From: an uncultured Nocardioides sp.
Lineage (GTDB): Bacteria > Actinomycetota > Actinomycetes > Propionibacteriales > Nocardioidaceae
Length of the DNA: 64,000 nucleotides
NCBI RefSeq assembly: GCF_947488515.1
Contig: NZ_CANKZF010000003.1
Span: 62,001 to 126,000, forward strand
Direction of reading: 5' to 3'
The position numbers and the translations under genes are program-made. The notes beneath the pieces were generated by a model. That model was not told where the DNA came from. It did not search any database and saw nothing but the letters and a program-made list of their open reading frames with translations. This document shows, in pieces, positions 48,634 through 57,188 of the stretch; position 1 is the first letter of the stretch; the number at the start of each line of letters is the position of its first letter.

Positions 48634-49611
48634 TCACGGGCGCAGCAGGATCTTGCCGCGCCGCCCCGGCTCGGAGCTCGCACGCGCGGCGGCGGAGATC
48701 TCCTCGAGGGGGTAGACCTCCTCGACGGGGAGCGTGACGACGCCCGAGGTGATGCCGGCGACCAGCTCGCCCATCAGCGCGGCGCGCTTCTCGCGGTCCA
48801 TCGCCGGGAAGACCTTGCTGCCCCAGAAACCCTTGATGACGACCTGCTTGAAGATGACCTCGCCCGACCCGATCTCGAGGGTGGGCGACGCCATCGCCCC
48901 GAAGACGACGAGCACGCCGTCCTCGGCCAGGAGCGACACGACGTCGCCGGCCGCGCTTCCGCCGACCGAGTCGACGCCGGCGACGATCTTGCCGCCACCC
49001 ACGACCTCGCGCACGCGCTCACGCCAGCCGTCGTCGTCGGTCGCGACGACGTCACCGATGCCCTGCTCGCGCAGCTCGTCGACGCCGGCGGAGCGGCGTA
49101 CGAGCCCGAGGACCCGGACGCCACGCGCCACGGCCAGCTGGGCGACCATCCGACCCACCGCGCCGTTGGCGGCGTTCTGGACGATCCAGTCGCCCTCGGA
49201 GACCTCGAGGAAGTCGAGCAGCGCGATGGCGCTGAACGGCATCGAGACCAGCTGGGCCGCGGCCTCGTCGGGCATCTCGTCGGGCACCGGGATGAGGCCC
49301 TTCGCTGGGGCCACGACGTACTCCGCCCACGCGCCGAACGCACCACCGATGGCGACGCGCTGGCCGGCCTCGAGTCCCTCGACGCCCTCGCCGAGCGACT
49401 CGACGACACCCACCAGCTCGGTGCCCGCGCGCGCGGGCATCTCGGGCTTGAAGCCGTAGCTGCCGCGGACCGTCCAGAGGTCGTGGTTGTGGATCGGCGA
49501 GAGGAGCACCCGGACCAGTGCCTCACCCGGACCGGGCTCGGGCTTCGGCACCTCCTGGACCGAGAGCACCTCGGCCGGGTCGCCGAACTGGGGCTGGACG
49601 AGTGCGCGCAT
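48634..49611 (-). CDS. zinc-binding dehydrogenase family oxidoreductase (quinone reductase-like)
   Basis: A 325-residue medium-chain dehydrogenase/reductase. N-terminal GroES-like part ('[20 protein letters not shown]', '[20 protein letters not shown]') and NADPH-binding part ('[20 protein letters not shown]', with the AxxGxxG motif). Catalytic and structural zinc Cys residues are lacking, so it is the quinone-reductase-like type, reducing quinones or enones with NADPH. ATG 49611 has a GGAAGG box. No partner is evident. Confidence 0.9.
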   Translation of the reverse strand: MRALVQPQFGDPAEVLSVQEVPKPEPGPGEALVRVLLSPIHNHDLWTVRGSYGFKPEMPARAGTELVGVVESLGEGVEGLEAGQRVAIGGAFGAWAEYVVAPAKGLIPVPDEMPDEAAAQLVSMPFSAIALLDFLEVSEGDWIVQNAANGAVGRMVAQLAVARGVRVLGLVRRSAGVDELREQGIGDVVATDDDGWRERVREVVGGGKIVAGVDSVGGSAAGDVVSLLAEDGVLVVFGAMASPTLEIGSGEVIFKQVVIKGFWGSKVFPAMDREKRAALMGELVAGITSGVVTLPVEEVYPLEEISAAARASSEPGRRGKILLRP

Positions 49612-49757
49612 GGGACTGCCTTCCGTTGCTGATCTGCTTGCTCGGTGCGGGGACGTACGTCGGGCACAACCACCCACCGGGTCCGGCTATGCCGCGGAGC
49701 GGCCCGCTGAGGGAAGGGTCACAGGCCGGGCTGGCGGTGCGCGGCACACTGGGGAGC

Positions 49758-50126
49758 ATGCCCCCGGAGCCGAAGACCTGCCAGTCGTGCGGGCGCACCA
49801 TCGAGTGGCGCAAGAAGTGGGAGCGCGACTGGGACCAGGTGCGCTACTGCTCGACCGCGTGTCGCAAGCGGGGCGTGTCCGACGTCGATCGCAGGCTGGA
49901 GGAGTCGATCCTCGACCTGCTCGCGCAGCGGGCGCGTACGTCGACGATCTGCCCGTCTGACGCGGCCCGTGCGGTCGGTGACGAGGACACGTGGCGCGAC
50001 CTGATGGAGCCGGCCCGCCGCGCCGCCCGGCGGCTCGTGGACCGCGGCGAGGTCGACATCACCCAGGCCGGGCACGTCGTCGACCCCTCGACCGCCAAGG
50101 GGCCGATCCGGATCCGGCGCCGCTGA
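49758..50126 (+). CDS. DUF2256-DUF3253 fusion protein
   Basis: A 122-residue protein. Residues 1-45 are a DUF2256 zinc-ribbon ('[20 protein letters not shown]', then '[11 protein letters not shown]', a CxxC...CxxxC knuckle); residues 46-122 are a DUF3253 winged-helix-like domain ('[20 protein letters not shown]', '[20 protein letters not shown]'). The two are commonly separate or fused in bacteria; function unknown, nucleic-acid contact is plausible from the folds. ATG 49758 with GGGGAG four bases upstream. Confidence 0.85.
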   Translation: MPPEPKTCQSCGRTIEWRKKWERDWDQVRYCSTACRKRGVSDVDRRLEESILDLLAQRARTSTICPSDAARAVGDEDTWRDLMEPARRAARRLVDRGEVDITQAGHVVDPSTAKGPIRIRRR

Positions 50127-50154
50127 GGGGAGTCCGCCCGCCCGGGTCGTCGGG

Positions 50155-50784
50155 TCAGAAGGCGTAGCCGAACCGCTCCAGGTCCTCGGCGTGGGCCGTC
50201 TCCACCAGCCGGCGGCTGGCGACCGAGTAGGAGCGCCAGTAGGCGCGCTCGCGGTCCGTGACGTTGGTCGGCGGCACGGGCAGCTCGAGGCCGAGGAGCT
50301 CACGGACGTCGGACTCCAGGTGCTCCATGCGCAGCACGACGTCCGCCTCGGCGACATGGCCGCGGTTGATCCGCAGCGGCCGCACGGGGCTGCCGATGAC
50401 CCGCTCGAGCCACGCGTCGAAGTCCAGGGTGACCGCGTCGACGATGCGGTCGACGGCGTCCGGCACGTCGTGGACCCAGGAGTCGGGGCGGCGCAGCTCG
50501 TGCACCCACCGCGTCCGCGTCCTGGTGTGCTCAGCGACGTAGAAGTCGAACGGGTTGCGGGTCGTCGTCACGATGCGCATCCCGTGCCCGGGGTCCACCA
50601 CCCCGGCCTCGACGAGCTGCTGGACGGTCGCGTGCTTGGCGTCCACGCCCACCTGCCGGGCCTGCTGCGTCCCGACGACCTCGGTCGCGCCCCGTCGTGA
50701 GATCAGCGCCTCGCGGAGGGCGGTGCTGCCGGTGCCGGGGGCCGCGGTGACGAGGAGACCGGCGTCGTGGTCGACCAGCGCCAT
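50155..50784 (-). CDS. sulfotransferase-like protein
   Basis: A 209-residue protein with the PAPS-binding pattern of sulfotransferases: 5'-phosphosulfate loop 'LLVTAAPGTGSTALREAL' at the N-terminus and 3'-phosphate motif 'IVTTTRNPFDFYVAEHTR' (Arg-Asn-Pro). It is shorter than many sulfotransferases and the acceptor is unknown. A kinase P-loop is excluded because the Lys of Walker A is missing. The C-terminus is helical and Arg-rich. It stands alone; the next leftward-reading gene is a small hypothetical. Confidence 0.75.
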   Translation of the reverse strand: MALVDHDAGLLVTAAPGTGSTALREALISRRGATEVVGTQQARQVGVDAKHATVQQLVEAGVVDPGHGMRIVTTTRNPFDFYVAEHTRTRTRWVHELRRPDSWVHDVPDAVDRIVDAVTLDFDAWLERVIGSPVRPLRINRGHVAEADVVLRMEHLESDVRELLGLELPVPPTNVTDRERAYWRSYSVASRRLVETAHAEDLERFGYAF

Positions 50785-50844
50785 CAGCGGGTGCCGCGGT
50801 AGGGAGAGCCTTGATGCATGCAGGTATTGCAGCAGACGGCCGGT

Positions 50845-51138
50845 TCAGTCGCCGAAGAGGCGGTCCTCCGCCTCCGCGGACGTCACCTCGATGCGCAGCG
50901 CCATGACCTTGTCCGACGGCAGCCCGAGGCGGGACAGGATGACCTGCACCTGGGGGAGCACCCAGCTGTAGGACTCGACCATGACGCGTCCGGCCTCGCT
51001 CTGCACCCGGATCCACACGACGGGGTCACCGGCGCGATCGGGCAGCCAGTGCGCTCCGATGACGCCGGCGGGCGCCAGCGAGGTGACGATCGGGAGCATC
51101 GCCGCGTCGGCGGCGCGACGGAGCTCGTCGTCGGTCAC
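50845..51138 (-). CDS. hypothetical protein, 97 residues
   Basis: A small protein 'MTDDELRRAADAAMLPIVTS' followed by strands 'GVIGAHWLPDRAG', 'VWIRVQSEAGRVMVESYSW' and a helix 'VQVILSRLGLPSDKVMALRI'. It looks like a compact alpha/beta domain with a complete start and stop and normal composition. I do not recognise the family. It is 32 bases upstream of the atoE-like remnant's end on the same strand, with no sign of functional linkage. Confidence 0.6.
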   Translation of the reverse strand: MTDDELRRAADAAMLPIVTSLAPAGVIGAHWLPDRAGDPVVWIRVQSEAGRVMVESYSWVLPQVQVILSRLGLPSDKVMALRIEVTSAEAEDRLFGD

Positions 51139-51170
51139 CCGCCCACGCTAGACCCGCCGGCGTGTGGTCG

Positions 51171-51542
51171 TCAGGGCATGACGGGTGGCACGAACTCGAA
51201 GGTCATCCCGAGCAGCCACAGCAGGAGCAGCACCACCGGCAGGTGGAAGAGGAACTGCAGCAACGTGAAGCCGACGAGGTCGCGCGCCCGGACGCCGAGC
51301 ACGGCCAGCAGCGGGAGCATGAAGAACGGGTTGACCAGGTTCGGGAGCGCCTCGGCGGCGTTGTAGATCTGCACCGTCCAGCCGAGGTTCATCCCGACGT
51401 CGGTCGCCGACTGCATGACGTACGGCGCCTCGACGAGCCACTTGCCGCCGCCCGAGGGGACCAGGAGGCCGAGCAGCGCGGTGTAGACGGCGATGACCAC
51501 GGCGAACGCACCGCCGCCGCCGATGCTGGTGAACGGCGTGCC
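51171..51542 (-). pseudogene. C-terminal remnant of a short-chain fatty acid transporter (AtoE-like)
   Basis: The last about 118 codons of an AtoE-type membrane transporter remain: 'FAVVIAVYTALLGLLVPSGG', 'EAPYVMQSATDVGMNLGWTV', 'YNAAEALPNLVNPFFMLPLL' and three final membrane helices to a proper stop. The family is usually above 400 residues, so about three quarters is missing. Protein resemblance ends near 51540, about 55 bases from the ClpP promoter boxes, so the break lies at the edge of the clpP cassette. The frame itself is undisturbed, which suggests recent truncation. Confidence 0.75.
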
Positions 51543-51595
51543 GTGCGCTCGGGCCGGGCGGGTGGCCCGGGCAGGCTGCCGGTCTGCTAGGCCGC

Positions 51596-51629
51596 GTTCT
51601 GCTGCCGGCGGATCCACGGGCAGCAGAAC
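51596..51629. promoter_or_regulatory. PopR-type operator before the clpP pair
   Basis: Inverted repeat GTTCTGCTGCC (51596-51606) and GGCAGCAGAAC (51619-51629). The proximal half ends 39 bases before ATG 51669. It shares TTCTGCT/AGCAGAA with the palindrome at 53233-53251. Streptomyces PopR sites, as I recall, are TTCTGCC-N3-GGCAGAA. Confidence 0.75.
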
Positions 51630-51656
51630 GCCCTGTGGCCAGGCGCCGCAGCGCGC

Positions 51657-51662
51657 CACGCT
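51657..51662 (+). promoter_or_regulatory. -10 element of the clpP pair (leaderless)
   Basis: CACGCT six bases before ATG 51669, at the distance from the operator seen at the regulator gene. Confidence 0.4.
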
Positions 51663-51668
51663 GGCGGC

Positions 51669-52283
51669 ATGACCACCCACACCACCTCCGAACGCATCGA
51701 GGACGAGCTCGTCCGGCGACTGATGCACCAGCGGATCATCGTCCTCGGCGAGGAGCTCGGCGAGCGCAACGGCAACCGCCTCATGCACCAGCTCCTGCTC
51801 CTGTCCGCAGAGGACCCGCGCGCCGACATCAGCCTCTGGATCAGCTCGCCCGGCGGCTCGGTGTCGTCGATGCTCGCCATCCACGACGTCATGCAGCTGA
51901 TCCCCAATGACGTCAGCACCCTCGCCATGGGCATGGCCGCCAGCGCCGGGCAGTTCCTGCTCTCCGCGGGCGCGCCCGGCAAGAGGTACGCCCTGCCGCA
52001 CGCCCGCGTGCTGCTCCACCAGGGCTCGGCCGGCATCGGCGGCACGGCCGTCGACATCGAGATCCAGGCCGACGACCTGCGGCACACCCGCGACACCGTC
52101 CTCGGCCTGATCGCCGGGCACACCGGCCAGGACCGCGAGACCGTCGAGCGCGACTCGCGGCGCGACCGCTGGTTCAGCGCACAGGACGCGCTGGCGTACG
52201 GCTTCGTCGACGAGGTGATCAGCTCGGTCGACCACGTGACACCGGCGCGCTCGCGCGCGGTGGGCCTGGCGGGTGCGCGATGA
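51669..52283 (+). CDS. ClpP-family protease subunit, catalytically complete
   Basis: A 204-residue ClpP subunit with all three catalytic residues: Ser92 in '[11 protein letters not shown]', His117 in 'RVLLHQGS' and Asp166 in 'RRDRWF', at the spacing of E. coli ClpP. The oligomer-contact '[20 protein letters not shown]' is present. It would form a heptameric peptidase ring with a Clp ATPase. It overlaps the next clpP gene by four bases. Together with the PopR-like gene the order matches the Streptomyces clpP3-clpP4-popR locus, so this is an accessory, not housekeeping, ClpP. Confidence 0.92.
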   Translation: MTTHTTSERIEDELVRRLMHQRIIVLGEELGERNGNRLMHQLLLLSAEDPRADISLWISSPGGSVSSMLAIHDVMQLIPNDVSTLAMGMAASAGQFLLSAGAPGKRYALPHARVLLHQGSAGIGGTAVDIEIQADDLRHTRDTVLGLIAGHTGQDRETVERDSRRDRWFSAQDALAYGFVDEVISSVDHVTPARSRAVGLAGAR

Positions 52284-52882
52284 GCAGCTACACGATCCCG
52301 TACGTCGTCCAGCAGACGCCGCGCGGCGAGCGCACCCTCGACCTCTACTCGCGGTTGCTGTCCGAGCGCATCGTCTACCTCGGCACGGAGATCGATGACG
52401 GCGTCGCCAACGCCGTCATCGCCCAACTGCTCCACCTCGCCTCGGAGAACTCCGAGCTCCCGATCAGCCTCTACATCAACTCGCCCGGTGGATCGATCAC
52501 GGCGATGCTGGCGGTCTACGACGCCATGCAGTTCGTGAAGCCACCGATCGAGACCGTCTGCGTCGGGCAGGCCGCGTGGACCGCGGCGGTCCTGCTGGCC
52601 GGGGGAGCGCCGGGGCGCCGCGCGATCCTGCCGCACGGTCGGGTGGTGCTGCACCAGCCCGCGACCCAGGGTCGCGGGACCATCCCCGACCTGATCCTGG
52701 AGGCGGACGAGGTTGCCCGCGTGCGCCTGCTGCTCGAGGAGGTGCTGGCCCACCACACCGGGCGTACGCCGGAGCAGATCCGGCAGGACACCGACCGCAC
52801 GCTCGTGCTGCCGGGGGAGGCCGCGGTCGACTACGGGCTCGTCGACCTGGTCCTGAGCGAGCAGGGGCCGGCGCCGGCCTGA
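52280..52882 (+). CDS. ClpP-family subunit with Ser-to-Trp substitution (predicted inactive)
   Basis: A 200-residue ClpP paralogue. The fold blocks are intact ('[20 protein letters not shown]', '[20 protein letters not shown]'), His125 ('RVVLHQP') and Asp172 ('DTDRT') are kept, but the nucleophile position reads Gly-Gln-Ala-Ala-Trp at residue 100 (codon TGG 52577-52579), where active ClpPs have Gln-Ala-Ala-Ser. The subunit should be unable to cleave and probably assembles with the active partner encoded just before it. Such dead subunits exist elsewhere (cyanobacterial ClpR). The frame is complete and otherwise conserved, so loss of Ser looks selected, not decay. Confidence 0.9.
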   Translation: MSSYTIPYVVQQTPRGERTLDLYSRLLSERIVYLGTEIDDGVANAVIAQLLHLASENSELPISLYINSPGGSITAMLAVYDAMQFVKPPIETVCVGQAAWTAAVLLAGGAPGRRAILPHGRVVLHQPATQGRGTIPDLILEADEVARVRLLLEEVLAHHTGRTPEQIRQDTDRTLVLPGEAAVDYGLVDLVLSEQGPAPA

Positions 52883-52895
52883 GCAGCCGCCCCGG

Positions 52896-53192
52896 TCAGG
52901 CAGCCAGGGCCAGGGCGTCCGGCCGGCCGGCACGCACCGCGAGCCGCCGGACGCTCAGGTCGAGCGCGCCGGCGATGGCCTGCAGCATCTCCGAGGACGG
53001 GTCCTTGAGCCCGCGCTCGACCTCGGAGAGGTACTGCACGGACACCCCGGCTCTCTCTGCCACGTCCTTGAGCCGTTCCCCGCGGGCCGCGCGCTCACGA
53101 TGGAGCTCCTCGCCGACGATCTCGCGCCACAGGCGCTCGGGCGCCGGGGGCTCGTCTGGCTGCTGCACCGGGAACCGCACGACCTCACCCAT
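52896..53192 (-). CDS. PopR/ClgR-type XRE regulator
   Basis: A 98-residue helix-turn-helix protein convergent with the clpP pair. The HTH 'RLKDVAERAGVSVQYLSEVE' then 'RGLKDPSSEMLQAIAGALDL' is the wording of actinobacterial ClgR/PopR regulators, known activators of clp protease genes. Its own promoter is leaderless (TACATT 53200-53205) and has a perfect palindrome at 53233-53251, whose nearer edge is 40 bases before the start codon, like the site before clpP. It should activate both. It ends with 'GRPDALALAA', an Ala-rich tail like the degradation signals of ClgR/PopR that make them Clp substrates. Confidence 0.88.
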   Translation of the reverse strand: MGEVVRFPVQQPDEPPAPERLWREIVGEELHRERAARGERLKDVAERAGVSVQYLSEVERGLKDPSSEMLQAIAGALDLSVRRLAVRAGRPDALALAA

Positions 53193-53199
53193 GTCGTCG

Positions 53200-53205
53200 A
53201 ATGTA
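53200..53205 (-). promoter_or_regulatory. -10 element of PopR-type gene (leaderless)
   Basis: TACATT on the minus strand, seven bases before ATG 53192. Confidence 0.6.
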
Positions 53206-53232
53206 GCCACGTCGCGGGTCCCGTGGCACCGC

Positions 53233-53251
53233 GTTCTGCTGACAGCAGAAC
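53233..53251. promoter_or_regulatory. PopR-type palindrome before the regulator gene
   Basis: GTTCTGCTG-A-CAGCAGAAC, equivalently TTCTGCT-N3-AGCAGAA, the 7-3-7 layout of known PopR sites. Its near edge is 40 bases from the regulator start. Confidence 0.8.
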
Positions 53252-53267
53252 GGTGGCCGAGACAGCC

Positions 53268-53296
53268 TTGACGGATCACTTGTATTTTGCAAGTGT
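53268..53296 (+). promoter_or_regulatory. VOC-hxlR promoter with embedded operator
   Basis: -35 TTGACG (53268-53273), 17-base spacer, -10 AAGTGT (53291-53296), seven bases before ATG 53304. The spacer holds the inverted repeat CACTTG-N7-CAAGTG (53277-53295), a likely HxlR operator. Confidence 0.6.
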
Positions 53297-53303
53297 CGGA
53301 TCC

Positions 53304-53708
53304 ATGAGCCTCTTCATCACCTGCCCGGTCGAGAGCGTCGAGCGCGCCACCGCCTTCTACACCGCCCTCGGGTGGACCCTCAATGCCGAGATGTCCGACG
53401 ACAACGTGTCCTGCTTCGCCATCGCGCCCGAGCAGTACGTCATGCTCGGCAGCCGCGACATGTACGCGAGCGTCGGCGGCGCCGAGGAGCTGGTGGGCGG
53501 ACCCGACACCCCCTCGAAGGTCACGGTCTCGTTCGACCTCGAGAGCCGCGAGGCAGTCGACGAGCTCGTCGAGCGCGCCAGCGCTGCCGGCGGGCGGATC
53601 GGTGACACCGACGACTACCCGTTCATGTACCAACGCCAGTTCGACGACCCCGACGGCTACCACTACTCGCCGTTCTGGATGAAGCCGGACGTCGATCCGA
53701 CCGCGTGA
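53304..53708 (+). CDS. VOC-superfamily (glyoxalase-like) protein
   Basis: A 134-residue vicinal-oxygen-chelate protein: 'PVESVERATAFYTALGWTLN' start, 'NVSCFAIAPEQYVMLGSRDM', and the C-terminal 'FDDPDGYHYSPFWMKPDVDP'. The fold binds small metabolites or metals as a dimer; function could be glyoxalase-, dioxygenase- or DinB-like and is not assigned. It starts at ATG 53304 directly after the promoter, so the transcript is leaderless, and it overlaps the HxlR gene by four bases. Confidence 0.85.
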   Translation: MSLFITCPVESVERATAFYTALGWTLNAEMSDDNVSCFAIAPEQYVMLGSRDMYASVGGAEELVGGPDTPSKVTVSFDLESREAVDELVERASAAGGRIGDTDDYPFMYQRQFDDPDGYHYSPFWMKPDVDPTA

Positions 53709-53986
53709 ACGACCTGGCCGCGGCCCTGGACGTCGTCGGAGCACGGTGGGCCCTGCTCGTCGTCGAACGGCTGCTCGCGGGCCCGCAGCGGTACGGCGAC
53801 CTGCAGCGCGACCTCGGCGTGCCGACCAACATCCTCGCCACTCGGCTGCGCGAGCTCGAGGCGGCCGGCGTGCTGTCCCGCATCCCGCTGCGACACAACA
53901 CCCGGGCGTACGAGCTGACCGATCGCGGGCTCGCCCTGCGCGAAGCGATCACCGCGCTCGGGAGCTGGGGCAGGGAGAACACCTAG
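53705..53986 (+). CDS. HxlR-family regulator
   Basis: A 93-residue winged-helix regulator of the HxlR type: 'VVGARWALLVVERLLAGPQR' and 'YGDLQRDLGVPTNILATRLR', then wing 'VLSRIPLRHNTRAYELTDRG'. HxlR proteins sense aldehydes or redox state. GTG 53705 overlaps the VOC gene's stop by four bases, so they form one operon, and the operator in that operon's promoter is its expected target. Confidence 0.9.
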   Translation: MNDLAAALDVVGARWALLVVERLLAGPQRYGDLQRDLGVPTNILATRLRELEAAGVLSRIPLRHNTRAYELTDRGLALREAITALGSWGRENT

Positions 53987-54048
53987 TCGACGGACCGGCG
54001 TCGGCAGGAGGCGTGCCTCGACGAGGCTGCGGAAGCTGCAAGCCCGGC

Positions 54049-55503
54049 TCACGTCCCGCAGAACGTCGTGTAGGCGCCGAACGAGTCGGGAGCGGGCTCG
54101 GCGTAGCGCTCGAGGCCGGGCCGCTCGTCGTACGGCGCGGACACCGCCTCGAGCAGCCGGTCGAGCGGCGTGAGGTCGCCGTCGGTGGCTGCGGCGAGGG
54201 CCTCCTCGACGAGGTGGTTGCGCGGCACGTAGACCGGGTTGGTGCGGTCCATCGCGTCGGCGTCCGGGCCGAGCGCGAGCCAGCGGGCGGTCCACGCGTC
54301 GAAGCCGGCGAGGTCGAGGAACATCCCGCGCGCGGGCTCCGCGTCGCCGCGCGCCGCCGCGCCGAGGCCGCGGAAGAACGACGTGTGGTCGACGTGGTCG
54401 GCCTGCACGAGCGCGACGAGGTCCGTGACGAGGCTCGACGCCTCGGACGCGTCGACGTCGGCGGGCAGGCCGAGCTTGGCGCGCATGCCGGCGGACCAGG
54501 CCGCCGAGTAGAGGTCACGGAAGGCGCCGAGCGCCTCCACCGCGACGGCCACCGCCGCGTCCTGGTCGTCGGCCAGGAGGGGCAGGATGGCCTCGGCGAG
54601 GCGGGCGAGGTTCCACTCCGCGACCACGGGCTGGTTGCCGAAGGCGTAGCGGCCGCCGGTGTCGATGGAGCTGAAGACCGTCGTCGGGTCGAAGGCGTCC
54701 ATGAAGGCGCACGGCCCGTAGTCGATGGTCTCGCCCGAGATGGTCATGTTGTCGGTGTTCATCACGCCGTGCACGAAGCCGACGAGCATCCACTCCGCGA
54801 CCAGCGCGGCCTGGGCGGCGACGACCGACTGGAACAGGGCGAGGTGGGGGTGCTCCGCGTCGGCGGCCGCAGGGTGGTGGCGCGCGATCGCGTGGTCGGC
54901 GAGGCGCCTGAGCAGGTCGAGGTCGTCGGTGGCCCGGGCGTACTGGAACGTGCCCACGCGAAGGTGGCTGCTCGCCACCCGCGCCAGCACGGCGCCGGGC
55001 AGCACGGTCTCGCGCTGCACGGGACGACCGGTCGCCACGACGGCCAGGCTGCGGGTGGTAGGGATGCCGAGGGCGTGCATCGCCTCGCTGACGACGTACT
55101 CGCGCAGCATCGGGCCGACGGCAGCCAGGCCGTCGCCGCCGCGGGAGAACGGCGTACGCCCGGAGCCCTTGAGGTGCAGGTCGCGCAGCCGGCCGGAGTC
55201 GTCGACGAGCTCGCCGAGCAGCAGGGCGCGGCCGTCGCCGAGCCGGGGGGAGTAGCCCCCGAACTGGTGGCCGGCGTAGGCCTGCGCGACCGGCGTCGCG
55301 CCCTCGGGGAGGTGGGTGCCGGTCAGCAGCCCGATGCCGTCGCCGCGGAGCCATCCCGGGTCGAGGCCGAGCTCGGCGGCCAGCTGCTCGTCGAGGGCGA
55401 GCACCCGGGGCTCCGGGGTCTCGGCGGCCTGCCAGGGCAGGGCCAGCTCGGGCAGCTCGCGGGCGAAGCGGCCGTCGAGGACGAGGGTGGGTACCGAGGT
55501 CAC
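54049..55503 (-). CDS. selO: SelO/YdiU AMPylase (UPF0061)
   Basis: A 484-residue pseudokinase-fold protein of the SelO family, which transfers AMP to Ser, Thr or Tyr of target proteins. Blocks: '[20 protein letters not shown]', '[20 protein letters not shown]', '[20 protein letters not shown]' and '[13 protein letters not shown]'. A Cys sits third from the C-terminus ('FCGT'), near where animal homologues carry selenocysteine. GTG 55503 is fixed by a leaderless TATCGT seven bases upstream. It stands alone between HxlR and prfC. Confidence 0.93.
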   Translation of the reverse strand: MTSVPTLVLDGRFARELPELALPWQAAETPEPRVLALDEQLAAELGLDPGWLRGDGIGLLTGTHLPEGATPVAQAYAGHQFGGYSPRLGDGRALLLGELVDDSGRLRDLHLKGSGRTPFSRGGDGLAAVGPMLREYVVSEAMHALGIPTTRSLAVVATGRPVQRETVLPGAVLARVASSHLRVGTFQYARATDDLDLLRRLADHAIARHHPAAADAEHPHLALFQSVVAAQAALVAEWMLVGFVHGVMNTDNMTISGETIDYGPCAFMDAFDPTTVFSSIDTGGRYAFGNQPVVAEWNLARLAEAILPLLADDQDAAVAVAVEALGAFRDLYSAAWSAGMRAKLGLPADVDASEASSLVTDLVALVQADHVDHTSFFRGLGAAARGDAEPARGMFLDLAGFDAWTARWLALGPDADAMDRTNPVYVPRNHLVEEALAAATDGDLTPLDRLLEAVSAPYDERPGLERYAEPAPDSFGAYTTFCGT

Positions 55504-55510
55504 TCCGTCG

Positions 55511-55516
55511 ACGATA
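55511..55516 (-). promoter_or_regulatory. -10 element of selO gene (leaderless)
   Basis: TATCGT on the minus strand, seven bases before GTG 55503. Confidence 0.55.
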
Positions 55517-55558
55517 CGCGGCGGGCGGGGACGGTCCGCCCCCCGCCAGCCGGCACCG

Positions 55559-57124
55559 TCAGGCGCCGCCGGCGGGCAGCGCCTCGAGCATGATGTCGGG
55601 GTTGTCGCGGGCGGTGACCTGGGCGCGCCACTGGTCCACGAACAGGGCCAGGCGGGAGCCGTCGCTGCGCTCGAGGACCTCGACGCCGCGCTTGCCCGCG
55701 AGGGCGGCCGCGCCCTCGGCATCGGTGCGCCGGGCGACCTGGTAGTCGAGGCGCGAGAAGCGGATCGGCGAGTTGAACTCGTTGGTCATCCGGTCCTCGA
55801 CGACCTCGAACTGCATCGGGCCGACGGCGGCGAGGACCGGGTTCTGGTCGCCGCGCAGGTCGGAGCGCAGCACCTGCACCACGCCCTCCTGGTCGAGCTG
55901 CTCGATGCCGCGTCGGAACTGCTTGTAGCGGCTGATGTCGCCGGCGCTGGCGGTGACGAAGTGCTCGGGCGCGAAGCTCGGGACGGGCGGGTACTCGATG
56001 GGGTCCCCGACGTAGACGGTGTCGCCGACCCGCAGGGCCTGCGCGTTGACGAAGCCGATGATGTCGCCGGGCTCGGCGCTCTCGACGGCGGCGGTGTCGC
56101 GGCCGAAGACCGACTGCGCGAACTTCGTCGCGAAGGGTCGGCCGCTGCCGGCGTGGGTGACGACCATGCCGCGCTCGAAGGTCCCCGACACGACCCGGGC
56201 GTAGGCGAGCCGGTCGCGGTGGGCGTTGTTCATCCCCGACTGCACCTTGAAGACGAACGCGCTGAAGTCGTCGGAGGTCTCCCGCACCGAGCCGTCGACG
56301 CCCGCGGTCGCGCTGGGGTCGGGGGCGATGTCGAGCAGCAGGTCGAGCAGCTGCGCGACGCCGAAGTTCTGCAGGGCCGAGGCGAACATCACCGGCGTGG
56401 TCTCGCCGGCCAGGAAGCGCTCCTGGTCGTGGTCGGCCTCGTCGAGGGTGAGCAGCTCGTGCTCCTCGAACGCCGCGTTCCACTGGAAGGAGTCGTCGTC
56501 CTCGACCTCGTCGGCTGCCATCCGCCGCTCGGGTGCACGGGTCGCGCCACCGGCGGTGCGGGTGTACTTCACGAACTCGCCTGTACGCCGGTCCAGCACG
56601 CCGCGGAAGTCGCCGGCCTCGCCCACCGGCCAGGTCAGGGGAGTGGGCCGGAGCTTGATCTTCTCCTGGATGAGGTCCATCAGCTCGAGTGCCGAGAGCC
56701 CGGGCCGGTCCCACTTGTTGATGACCGTCAGGACCGGGATGCCGCGCAGCGCGCACACCTTGAAGAGCTTGAGCGTCTGCGGCTCGAGGCCCTTTCCGGC
56801 GTCGACCAGCATCACGGCGGAGTCGACGGCGGACAGCACGCGGTAGGTGTCCTCGGAGAAGTCGCTGTGGCCGGGGGTGTCGACGAGGTTGATGACGTGG
56901 TCGCGGTAGACGAACTGCAGCGCCGCTGACGTGATCGAGATGCCGCGAGCCTTCTCCATCGCCATCCAGTCCGACACCGTGGCGCGCCGGTCGCCCTTGC
57001 CGTGCACCGCACCGGCCTCGGTGATCACCCGCGCGTGCAGGGCCAGGGCCTCGGTGAGGGTGGACTTGCCGGCGTCCGGGTGGCTGATGACGGCGAAGGT
57101 ACGACGGGGGCGGGTGTCGGGCAC
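55559..57124 (-). CDS. prfC: peptide chain release factor 3 (RF3)
   Basis: A 521-residue translational GTPase that recycles RF1/RF2 from the ribosome after termination. G motifs: '[16 protein letters not shown]' (G1), '[15 protein letters not shown]' (G3), '[10 protein letters not shown]' (G4, NKxD). The RF3-specific block '[20 protein letters not shown]' and the C-terminal domain are present, so it is not EF-G. It is leftward and 69 or so bases from the GAF-ANTAR-like gene. Intact and full length. Confidence 0.96.
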   Translation of the reverse strand: MPDTRPRRTFAVISHPDAGKSTLTEALALHARVITEAGAVHGKGDRRATVSDWMAMEKARGISITSAALQFVYRDHVINLVDTPGHSDFSEDTYRVLSAVDSAVMLVDAGKGLEPQTLKLFKVCALRGIPVLTVINKWDRPGLSALELMDLIQEKIKLRPTPLTWPVGEAGDFRGVLDRRTGEFVKYTRTAGGATRAPERRMAADEVEDDDSFQWNAAFEEHELLTLDEADHDQERFLAGETTPVMFASALQNFGVAQLLDLLLDIAPDPSATAGVDGSVRETSDDFSAFVFKVQSGMNNAHRDRLAYARVVSGTFERGMVVTHAGSGRPFATKFAQSVFGRDTAAVESAEPGDIIGFVNAQALRVGDTVYVGDPIEYPPVPSFAPEHFVTASAGDISRYKQFRRGIEQLDQEGVVQVLRSDLRGDQNPVLAAVGPMQFEVVEDRMTNEFNSPIRFSRLDYQVARRTDAEGAAALAGKRGVEVLERSDGSRLALFVDQWRAQVTARDNPDIMLEALPAGGA

Positions 57125-57188
57125 CGCGGCAACTTACCCGGACCACGGCTCAAGCGCCGCGTCGACGGCTCGGGGAGGAGGCGTGGGA

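Noticed and set aside
50155..50784. Reading the N-terminal loop of the sulfotransferase-like protein as a kinase P-loop
   Set aside because: The Walker A Lys is missing and the Arg-Asn-Pro motif fits PAPS binding instead.
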